From Arthrobacter sp. (GTDB lineage Bacteria; Actinomycetota; Actinomycetes; Actinomycetales; Micrococcaceae), in NCBI GenBank assembly GCA_025464925.1, contig JAODMS010000143.1:1-11852 (forward strand): DNA of 11,852 bases. The letters run 5' to 3'. Made by a program: the position numbers and the translations under genes. Positions 6,801 through 11,852 of the stretch are shown here, piece after piece. The notes beneath the pieces are model-generated. The model saw nothing but the letters and a program-made list of their open reading frames with translations, made no database searches and was not told the DNA's origin. How positions within the stretch are numbered: the first letter of the stretch is position 1; each line of letters opens with the position of its first letter.

Positions 6801-7604
6801 ATGGTTGCACTTGCCCAGCTGCTGCCCCAGGGACACCGGATCGACAGGGTCGTCGTGGTCATGCCGGCCCATAACGAGGACGAATACATCGGTGGCGCCC
6901 TGCTCGCACTGCAGCGGGCTGCGGATACGCTGCACCGGCACCGGCCTGACGTGGCCGTCAGCGTAACAGTCGTCCTGGACAGCTGCACGGACCAGTCCGC
7001 CGACATCACGGCTCGCTATGCTGCGGCAGACCCGCGGTTCAAGGCAGTCGAGGTGGAGTTCCGCAGCGCCGGCGCAAGCAGGGAAGCAGGCGTCCGGGCC
7101 TCCGGAATCGGGGGCGCCGTTCCGCTCCCGCCCGGCAAGCGGCCGGCGCCGCCACTCTGGGCGAGGCGGACGTGGTTGGCCAACACGGATGCTGATTCGC
7201 AGGTTCCGGAGAACTGGCTGGTGCGCCAGTTGGAATTAGCCGAAGCGGGGACGGATGCGGTGCTGGGGTCCGTGGAACCGGACCCCGCGGGGATGGATCC
7301 GGAAATCCTACGGCGCTGGCTGGAACGCCACCCGTTCAAGGAAACCCACCCGCACGTCTACGGCGCCAATTTTGGTGTGCGGGCATCGGCCTATTTGGCC
7401 GCCGGAGGCTTCCCCAAGCTGGCCTCGCACGAGGACAAGACCCTCGTCCAGAGTCTTCGCAACCGTGCCTTCACCATCACAGCCACGGACAGCATGCGGG
7501 TCCGGACCTCCGGCCGGACCCGCGCCCGCGCCCCGCACGGCTTCGGCGCCTACCTGCGCACGCTGGGAAAGCCCCGCCGGCCCGCCGCCGAGGTCCTGGG
7601 GTGA
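6801..7604 (+). CDS. Family 2 glycosyltransferase
   Basis: A 267-residue GT-A fold glycosyltransferase. Seen: the opening strand VVVVMPAHNEDEYIGGAL (17-34), VVLDSCTDQSADI (57-69) for nucleotide binding, the metal-binding DxD-type motif NTDADSQVP (128-136), and YGANFGVRASAYLAAGGF (187-204) followed by HED (210-212), the usual acceptor/catalytic region. There is no membrane segment, so it is a soluble cytosolic enzyme, unlike processive membrane GT2s such as NodC or cellulose synthase. The ATG at 6801 starts four bases after the previous stop and gives the expected N-terminus; the frame is open upstream but overlaps the methyltransferase domain with a poor sequence. A long basic C-terminal tail (from about 236) is Arg/Gly/Pro-rich. 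Donor and acceptor are unknown; context suggests it builds or extends the glycoconjugate modified by the upstream enzyme. Confidence 0.9.
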   Translation: MVALAQLLPQGHRIDRVVVVMPAHNEDEYIGGALLALQRAADTLHRHRPDVAVSVTVVLDSCTDQSADITARYAAADPRFKAVEVEFRSAGASREAGVRASGIGGAVPLPPGKRPAPPLWARRTWLANTDADSQVPENWLVRQLELAEAGTDAVLGSVEPDPAGMDPEILRRWLERHPFKETHPHVYGANFGVRASAYLAAGGFPKLASHEDKTLVQSLRNRAFTITATDSMRVRTSGRTRARAPHGFGAYLRTLGKPRRPAAEVLG

Positions 7605-7608
7605 GGTA

Positions 7609-8241
7609 ATGCGAACGGACTTCAGCCCAGACGAACTGTCATCCCGGGAATTTTACCGCCTGCTGACGGCGGTTATTGTTCCCCGGCCCATTGCATGGGT
7701 GTCGAGCAGGTCCCTCGCAGGGGTGGACAATCTCGCCCCTCATTCGTTTTTCACGGTTGCCTCCGTGAATCCGCCCATCATTCAGTTCACGTCCGTGGGG
7801 GAGAAGGACTCACTGCGCAACATCAGCACAACCCGTGAGTTCGTGGTGAACCTGGCTCCGCTGGAGCTGTTGGCCGAGGTCAATGCCACAGGCACCAGCT
7901 TTTCTCCGGACGTGAGCGAGTTCGACGCAGCAGGCTTGACGCGCGAAGAGAGTCGAACGGTGGCAGTGCCACGAGTAGCGGAATCCCCGGTGGCGCTCGA
8001 GTGTAAGCTGCACAGCACGCTGGCGATGGGCGACTGCGTCCTGGTTTTTGGGGAAGTCACTCATGCGGTGGTGGCTTCCGGGGTCCTGGAGGGAACCCAT
8101 CCCCGGATCCATCTGCTGAAGCCGCTCTCGCGTCTAGGCCTGGATGAATGGGGAACCACCGGACCCGTGACGGAGGCCAAGCGGATTCGGACGTCGGAAT
8201 GGCCAGGGGATTTCCGGCGGAAGGACCGTTCTGGCGGCTAG
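7609..8241 (+). CDS. Flavin reductase-like FMN-binding split-barrel protein
   Basis: A 210-residue protein of the flavin reductase (DIM6/NTAB, FMN-binding split barrel) family. Typical blocks are RPIAWVSSRS (26-35), VDNLAPHSFFTVASVNPP (39-56), KDSLRNISTTREFVVNLA (66-83), FDAAGLT (105-111) and SPVALECKL (126-134). Members bind FMN and either reduce it with NAD(P)H for a partner monooxygenase or act as stand-alone oxidoreductases. It begins four bases after the glycosyltransferase stop, with GAGG very close to the ATG, so it is likely in the same transcript. By eye its codon use is somewhat less GC-biased than the genes just upstream, so later recruitment to the operon is possible. A longer frame reaching upstream overlaps the glycosyltransferase gene and is not family-like. 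A role as electron donor for the ACAD-like protein is speculative. Confidence 0.88.
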   Translation: MRTDFSPDELSSREFYRLLTAVIVPRPIAWVSSRSLAGVDNLAPHSFFTVASVNPPIIQFTSVGEKDSLRNISTTREFVVNLAPLELLAEVNATGTSFSPDVSEFDAAGLTREESRTVAVPRVAESPVALECKLHSTLAMGDCVLVFGEVTHAVVASGVLEGTHPRIHLLKPLSRLGLDEWGTTGPVTEAKRIRTSEWPGDFRRKDRSGG

Positions 8242-8249
8242 GCCGGAAG

Positions 8250-8274
8250 CGCAGCGGGTACGGCACCCACTGCG
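8250..8274. terminator. Possible bidirectional hairpin between flavin reductase and alcohol dehydrogenase genes
   Basis: In the 55-bp gap between convergent stops, CGCAGCGGGT pairs with ACCCACTGCG around a five-base loop (ACGGC): ten positions with one C/A mismatch. There is no T-run on either side. Position between two converging transcripts supports a terminator role. Confidence 0.4.
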
Positions 8275-8296
8275 GGAGGTGTGCAAACCACGCTGC

Positions 8297-9298
8297 TCAG
8301 CTCAGGTGCAGCACGGCGGCACCGGTGATCCGGTCGCCCGCCAGGTCCTGCAGCGCCTTGTCCGCGGCCGAGAAGGGGTACGCGACGGTGGTGGGGCGGA
8401 GCGGAATTTCCGCCGCCAGGCGGAAGAACTCCTCGCCGTCGGCCCTGGTATTGGCCGTGACGCTGCGGAGCTGGCGTTCCTGGAAGAGCTCGGCGGCGTA
8501 GTGCAGGGGAGGGATGTCGCTCAGGTGGACGCCGGCGACGGCGAGGGTCCCGCCGCGGTCCAGCGCACGCAGCGCCGCCGGAACCAGTCCGCCTGCGGGC
8601 GCGAAGAGGATGGCGGAATCAAGGGGTTCCGGCGGCCGGTCCTTGGCTCCGCCGGCGAAGGTGGCCCCCAGCTGGAGGGCGAGCCGGCGGCCTTTCTCCG
8701 AGCGGGTCATAACGTAGACCCTGGCGCCCCGGTAGAGGGCGATCTGGGCGGCCAGATGCGCCGATGCGCCGAAGCCATAGATGCCCAGCCTGCCGCCGAT
8801 GGGCAGCTCTGCCCGGATCAGGGCGCGGTAGCCGATGATTCCGGCACACAGCAGGGGCGCGGCTTCCTCATCAGGGAAGATATCAGGAATCCTGTAGGCG
8901 AAGTCCTCGGCGACCGTGATCAGTTCGGCGTAGCCGCCGTCGCGGTCCCAGCCCGTGAAAACGGGGGACAGGCACAGGTTTTCCTGGCCCCGCAGGCAGA
9001 AGCGGCACGAACCGCAGGTGCCGCCCAGCCACGCCACCCCCACCCGCTCGCCAGGGCGGAACCTGGCGGCACCCGCACCGCATTCGAGCACTTCGCCGAC
9101 GGCCTCATGGCCCGGGACGATGCCGGGATGCCGAGGTTTGAGGTCGCCCTCGGCCAGATGCAGGTCCGTGCGGCACACGCCGCAGACCCGGACGCTGAGC
9201 AGCACCTCGCCACGGCCGGGACGTGGATTCGGGAGCTCGCCCGCCACGAGGGGACCGCTGGACAGGGGCCCCGGGTGCCCAACCCGCCATGCTCGCAC
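8297..9298 (-). CDS. Zinc-dependent alcohol dehydrogenase family protein
   Basis: A 333-residue medium-chain dehydrogenase/reductase that should oxidise or reduce an alcohol/aldehyde pair with NAD(P). Catalytic zinc ligands are seen at Cys42 (VCGVCRTDLH) and in GHE (His64-Glu65). The structural-zinc lobe has all four cysteines (95, 98, 101 and 109, in TCGSCRFCLRGQENLC). The Rossmann motif is IYGFGASAHLAAQIA (173-187), slightly atypical for GxGxxG. The sequence start MRAWRVGHPGP and overall length fit the TIGR02822-like subgroup. The start is GTG, with AAGGAGG five bases upstream. A nearby ATG at 9290 is out of frame. The gene is convergent with the flavin reductase and downstream of the brkB gene with a 242-bp gap, so it likely has its own promoter. 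Physiological substrate unknown. Confidence 0.92.
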   Translation of the reverse strand: MRAWRVGHPGPLSSGPLVAGELPNPRPGRGEVLLSVRVCGVCRTDLHLAEGDLKPRHPGIVPGHEAVGEVLECGAGAARFRPGERVGVAWLGGTCGSCRFCLRGQENLCLSPVFTGWDRDGGYAELITVAEDFAYRIPDIFPDEEAAPLLCAGIIGYRALIRAELPIGGRLGIYGFGASAHLAAQIALYRGARVYVMTRSEKGRRLALQLGATFAGGAKDRPPEPLDSAILFAPAGGLVPAALRALDRGGTLAVAGVHLSDIPPLHYAAELFQERQLRSVTANTRADGEEFFRLAAEIPLRPTTVAYPFSAADKALQDLAGDRITGAAVLHLS

Positions 9299-9540
9299 GC
9301 AGCCCTCCTTCTCGTGCAGTTCCGGCCTGTCTCCCAGGTTCCGAGGGCCGGCTTCCGGGCCACTTCGACGGCACTGTCCAGCAGTTCCTGCCCTGCTTGG
9401 GGTGCCGACATGCTTCCTCCCGGCTCGGCGGCCGTACCACTTCCCCCGGTACTTGCCCCAGTAGAGCGCGTCGGAACCCGCAGTGGCTAGGGGCTTTGGT
9501 CCTGCGCAGGCTGCTCTCCGCGGCCGGGCGGCGCTGGGCC
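9299..9540. other. Intergenic stretch between alcohol dehydrogenase and brkB-type genes, with an orphan start site
   Basis: 242 bases without a confident gene. It contains the dehydrogenase Shine-Dalgarno and, on the minus strand, an ATG at 9411 preceded by GGGAGGAAGC. That ATG opens a frame that runs out of phase into the dehydrogenase. A perfect CCTGCGCAGG palindrome also lies in the first third past the brkB stop. No convincing promoter hexamers or T-run terminator were recognised. Confidence 0.4.
9304..9310 (-). promoter_or_regulatory. Near-consensus Shine-Dalgarno for the alcohol dehydrogenase
   Basis: On the minus strand AAGGAGG lies five bases before the GTG at 9298. It fixes the start codon choice for the dehydrogenase and predicts efficient translation. 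Confidence 0.75.
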
Positions 9541-10650
9541 CTAACGGCGTTTCTCGTCGCCGTGCTGCTCCCGCAGCTCCTGGCCGCGCCGGATGTCTTC
9601 CTCCTCCTGGTCCTGGAGTTTGTCGCTTTTCTTGGTGTCACGGGGCGGCAGCTGGATCGTTTCCTCCGCCTCGATGCCCGCCTGGAGCTGCCGGCCGCGT
9701 TCCATTTCGGCGTCGAACTCCGCACCGAACAGCAGGGACATGTTCAGGATCCAGAGCCACAGCAGCATCACGATGACGCCGCCGATCGCGCCGTAAGTCT
9801 TGTTGTAGTTGCCGAAGTTGGCCACATAGAACCCGAAACCGAGGGAGGCCAGCACGAAGGCCAGCAGCGCGATGAAGGAGCCGATGCTCATCCACCGGAA
9901 CTTGGGCTGCTTCACGTTGGGGGTGGCGTAATAGAGGATGGCGATGGAGACCACGACGAGCAGCACCACGACGGGCCATTTGGCGATGTTCCATACTGCC
10001 AGGAAGGGGCCGCCGAGTCCGATGGCGTTGCCGACGGCTTCGGCCACGGGGCCGCTCAGCACCAGCATGGCCGCCAGCAGGGCAACGATGACGACGTTGA
10101 CGATGGTGACGACGAGCATGGTGAGCCGGAGCTTGAGGAAGGGCCGGCCCTCATCGACCTCGTAGACCCGGTTCATGGCGCGGGCGAAGGCTCCGACATA
10201 GCCCGAGGCCGACCAGAGGGCTGTCAGGACGCCGATCACCAGGGTCAAACCGGCCGCCGGCGAGTTCGTCAGCTCTTCGATCGGCTGCCGGATGATCTCC
10301 GTTGTTGAGCCGGGGGCGATCCCCTGGACGATTTCCAGCAACGCCGAGGTGGTCTTCTCGGCCTGCCCGAAGACGCCCAGGAGCGAGACGAGCGCCAGAA
10401 GGGCCGGGAAGAGGGACAGGACCGCAAAATAGGTCAGGGCCGCGGCGAGGTCAGGGCACTGATCTTTCGAGAATTCACGCAGGGTCTTCCTGGCGATGTA
10501 TTTCCAGGAAGGTTTCTTGACGTCGGTGGGGCTGTCCGGCTTCCTGGAGTCATCTGGCGCCGGAGCGGTCCGGGCCTTGGTCGTGCTGCTGTTTTTTGAT
10601 TCGGCGTCAGTCATAGCATCATTGTCTGCTCTGGCGGAGTTCTTGGCCAT
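9541..10650 (-). CDS. YihY/virulence factor BrkB family inner-membrane protein
   Basis: A 369-residue polytopic protein. A hydrophilic, Ser/Thr/Ala/Lys-rich N-terminus (1-48) precedes the YihY/BrkB core: AALTYFAVLSLFPALLALVS (70-89), about six membrane segments (near 69-95, 134-158, 176-200, 222-243, 252-276, 287-310), and the family hallmark NYNKTYGAIGGVIVMLLWLW (281-300). The C-terminus (311-369) is a highly charged tail rich in Glu, Lys, Arg and Gln. These proteins were once mislabelled RNase BN; their function is not established. I use the ATG at 10650, nine bases after GAAGG; a TTG at 10659 would add three residues but overlaps that site less well. A long hairpin lies between this gene and the upstream DUF3618 gene, so read-through from the holin/DUF3618 transcript may be limited. 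Confidence 0.92.
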   Translation of the reverse strand: MAKNSARADNDAMTDAESKNSSTTKARTAPAPDDSRKPDSPTDVKKPSWKYIARKTLREFSKDQCPDLAAALTYFAVLSLFPALLALVSLLGVFGQAEKTTSALLEIVQGIAPGSTTEIIRQPIEELTNSPAAGLTLVIGVLTALWSASGYVGAFARAMNRVYEVDEGRPFLKLRLTMLVVTIVNVVIVALLAAMLVLSGPVAEAVGNAIGLGGPFLAVWNIAKWPVVVLLVVVSIAILYYATPNVKQPKFRWMSIGSFIALLAFVLASLGFGFYVANFGNYNKTYGAIGGVIVMLLWLWILNMSLLFGAEFDAEMERGRQLQAGIEAEETIQLPPRDTKKSDKLQDQEEEDIRRGQELREQHGDEKRR

Positions 10651-10683
10651 GGCAATCAACCTTCGTGGGGGTCGAAGTGCGCC

Positions 10684-10720
10684 GGCCGGCCGCCCCGCTC
10701 GGAAGCGGAGGCGGCCGGCC
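10684..10720 (-). terminator. Long GC-rich hairpin between DUF3618 and brkB-type genes
   Basis: GGCCGGCCGCC-CCGCT pairs with AGCGG-(A)-GGCGGCCGGCC around a four-base loop: 16 pairs with a single bulged A, the strongest inverted repeat seen in the window. It begins 14 bases after the DUF3618 stop and ends 33 bases before the brkB start. No T-run follows on the minus strand, so it may be an actinobacterial U-less terminator, a partial terminator, or an RNA-stabilising 3' end. Confidence 0.55.
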
Positions 10721-10734
10721 AGGATCCTGCAGGC

Positions 10735-11364
10735 CTAAGCCTTCCGGACGTTGTCCTTGGCGCTGGCTGCCGTGTCCTTGACGTTCGCCGCAGCGTCCTG
10801 GCCTTCGGCCTTGACGTGCTCCGCGGCTTCGGACGCGGTTTCCTTGACGCTGTCCAAGGCCTGCTGCGCCGGTTCCTTAAGATTTTCAGCCACGTTTTTG
10901 GCGGCTTCGGTGAGCTCGGTCTTGAGGGGCTCCGCAGCCCCCTTGAGGGCCTCCGCCGCTTCGCGTTCCTTTTGGCTGGCGGGGATCAGGGAGGAAACCA
11001 GCAGGCCCGCCCCGAACGCGATCAACCCGGCAGCGAGCGGGTTGCCCTGGGCCTTGGCCGCCACGCGCTGGGGTGCCTCCCCGATCGCCGTTCCGGCGTC
11101 GCTGAGGTGCGCCCCGGCGCTGCCGGTCGCGGAATGCACGCTGCCGGTGGCGGAGTGCACGGTGCCGGCCACGGAATCGGCTGATCCCATGACTTTCTCC
11201 TTCACGCCAGACACGGCGTCCTTGACTGATTCCTTAACTTTGTCAGTTTGCCGCTGGACGACGTGCGACGGCGTGACTTTATCCGCTACGGCGTCGACGT
11301 TGGTGCCGAGGCGCGCACGGGTTGCTTCAATATCGGCTCGGATGGCGTCGGGGTTTTCACTCAT
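10735..11364 (-). CDS. DUF3618 domain protein with LEA-like amphipathic repeats and one membrane segment
   Basis: A 209-residue protein. The N-terminal DUF3618 domain is recognised from PDAIRADIEATRARLGTNVD (5-24) followed by ADKVTPSHVVQRQTDKVKE. A middle Ser/Thr/Ala/Gly/His stretch holds tandem SATGSVH repeats (about 65-85). NPLAAGLIAFGAGLLVSSLIP (108-128) is one membrane segment. Residues 130-209 form a long amphipathic Ala/Lys/Glu region with repeating VKETASEAAEHVK-like units, resembling LEA-type or apolipoprotein-like helices. GAGGA lies upstream of the ATG at a good distance. The holin-X-like gene ends 18 bp upstream, so the two are co-transcribed. The layout (short helical domain, NPxxAGLIAFGAGxLxS segment) resembles YqjD/ElaB proteins of enterobacteria. 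The function is not established; a membrane-anchored stress or envelope role is inferred. Confidence 0.88.
   Translation of the reverse strand: MSENPDAIRADIEATRARLGTNVDAVADKVTPSHVVQRQTDKVKESVKDAVSGVKEKVMGSADSVAGTVHSATGSVHSATGSAGAHLSDAGTAIGEAPQRVAAKAQGNPLAAGLIAFGAGLLVSSLIPASQKEREAAEALKGAAEPLKTELTEAAKNVAENLKEPAQQALDSVKETASEAAEHVKAEGQDAAANVKDTAASAKDNVRKA
11119..11181 (-). repeat. Imperfect 21-bp tandem repeat within the DUF3618 gene
   Basis: Two adjacent 21-base units (11119-11139 and 11140-11160) differ at only a few positions, and a third, more diverged unit follows (11161-11181). They encode repeated SATGSVH-like heptads. Being a multiple of three, copy-number change would keep the reading frame. 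Confidence 0.7.
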
Positions 11365-11382
11365 AGTTTTTCCTCGCTGGAT

Positions 11383-11796
11383 CTAGGGATTTGGCTTAAG
11401 GGCGGGGGGGATTTCCTGGAGGGTCTCGGCGGTCTGGGGCATGCCCTTGATGGCATTCAGTTCCTTGCGGCCCATCGAGGCCAAAACAGCCGCGACAATG
11501 CCCCAGATCACGGCTACCACGACTGCGGACCAGCCCAGCCCGATCAGTGTCCCGAGCGCCCACCAGAGCGCCAGGGACAGGAACAGCAGGACAAAGTGCC
11601 CCGCTACGCCGGCGCCGGCCAACAAGCCGGTGCCCTTGCTGGCGCGGGTCGCGGACTGCTTGAGCTCGACTTTGGCCAGCTCGAGTTCCTGGCGCATCAG
11701 GGTGGACATGTCCCGCGTTACGTCTCCCAGCAGCTCGCCAAGGGACGATGTGTCGGCCTTGGCCTGGGGGGTTGTCGGAGGGATCTCGCTGGTCAT
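11383..11796 (-). CDS. Phage holin family (holin-X-like) two-TM membrane protein
   Basis: A 137-residue protein. A soluble amphipathic N-terminus contains SLGELLGDVTRDMSTLMRQE (18-37) and LELAKVELKQSATRASKGTG (38-57), the conserved block of the actinobacterial holin-X / phage holin superfamily III group. It is followed by two membrane segments (about 57-80 and 84-107) and a short tail rich in Pro and Glu. Despite the family name there is no endolysin or other phage gene around it. Chromosomal members such as E. coli YqjE sit beside YqjD, much as this one sits 18 bp before a DUF3618 gene. The ATG at 11796 overlaps the stop of the preceding partial gene (ATGA), so it is translationally coupled to it. 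A cell-envelope or stress function is likelier than lysis, but unproven. Confidence 0.87.
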   Translation of the reverse strand: MTSEIPPTTPQAKADTSSLGELLGDVTRDMSTLMRQELELAKVELKQSATRASKGTGLLAGAGVAGHFVLLFLSLALWWALGTLIGLGWSAVVVAVIWGIVAAVLASMGRKELNAIKGMPQTAETLQEIPPALKPNP

Positions 11797-11852
11797 CGAC
11801 GGCCGCCGTCAAAGGGGTCGTCCCGGACCGGATTGCTGCGGTAGGGATCCGT
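11793..11852 (-). CDS. C-terminal end of an unidentified gene upstream of the holin-like gene (partial)
   Basis: The minus-strand frame entering at the window edge reads TDPYRSNPVRDDPFDGGRR and then stops. The stop (TGA) overlaps the holin-like ATG by four bases as ATGA, a common operon junction in this window. The hydrophilic Asp/Pro/Arg composition looks like a real protein tail. Only 19 codons are visible, so the product cannot be named; the evidence is the overlap and the composition. Confidence 0.5.
   Translation of the reverse strand, partial: TDPYRSNPVRDDPFDGGRR

Noticed and set aside
8279..9490. Long plus-strand open frame (about 400 codons) over the alcohol dehydrogenase
   Set aside because: It is the antisense shadow of a gene with complete zinc and Rossmann motifs; its own translation is Gly/Ala/Gln-rich without any recognisable domain, and GC-rich DNA produces such frames.
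9223..10308. Plus-strand open frame of about 360 codons, His/Asp/Glu-rich
   Set aside because: Antisense to the BrkB-type gene and crossing the intergenic gap; the His/Asp-rich composition is the mirror of the membrane-segment codons, not a metal-binding protein.
9541..10650. Naming the BrkB/YihY protein as ribonuclease BN
   Set aside because: That older label came from a misassignment; the sequence is a polytopic membrane protein with no nuclease motif.
11119..11181. CRISPR-like or regulatory direct repeats
   Set aside because: Units are contiguous with no spacers and lie in frame inside a coding sequence, so they are protein repeats.
11383..11796. Prophage or lysis cassette suggested by the holin family name
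   Set aside because: No endolysin, integrase, tail or portal genes nearby, and this holin group is common as a chromosomal membrane gene beside DUF3618/YqjD-like proteins.

Overview
The window reads as chromosomal DNA from a high-GC actinobacterium, most likely Micrococcaceae (Arthrobacter/Pseudarthrobacter-like). This rests on the strong G/C preference at third codon positions, frequent GTG starts, 4-nt GTGA gene overlaps, and actinobacterial families such as DUF3618 and a holin-X-like membrane protein. The genus is an inference from general impression, not from a search. There are no rRNA, tRNA, CRISPR, transposase or integrase signals, and coding density is high.

Layout. (1) 1-2203, plus strand: the 3' part of a glycerophosphodiester phosphodiesterase gene, then three overlapping genes encoding a DoxX-like membrane protein and an AzlC/AzlD branched-chain amino acid exporter. 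(2) 2264-2896, minus strand: a TetR-type repressor, convergent with azlD and divergent from a thiamine-binding (MTH1187/UPF0045-type) protein at 3031-3396. A strong hairpin follows the latter. (3) 3449-4126: a stand-alone class I O-methyltransferase of the caffeoyl-CoA OMT family. (4) 4284-8241: a tight four-gene operon encoding an acyl-CoA-dehydrogenase-like flavoprotein, a fusion of PIG-L deacetylase and NodS-like methyltransferase, a soluble family-2 glycosyltransferase, and an FMN-binding flavin reductase. (5) 8297-9298, minus: a zinc-dependent alcohol dehydrogenase with a near-ideal Shine-Dalgarno in front of a GTG start. (6) 9541-11852, minus: a membrane/envelope cluster, read in transcription order as the last 19 codons of an unidentified gene, a holin-X-like two-TM protein, a DUF3618 protein, a long GC-rich hairpin, and a YihY/BrkB family membrane protein.

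The most interesting part is the 4284-7604 operon, with the flavin reductase behind it. A GT2 glycosyltransferase, a sugar N-deacetylase-type enzyme fused to a NodS-type methyltransferase, and an acyl-CoA-dehydrogenase-fold protein together parallel the NodC-NodB-NodS logic of lipochitooligosaccharide synthesis, in an actinobacterium with no other nod genes visible. The product is unknown. The second point of interest is the holin-X/DUF3618 pair, which resembles in architecture the enterobacterial YqjE/YqjD pair rather than a phage lysis module.
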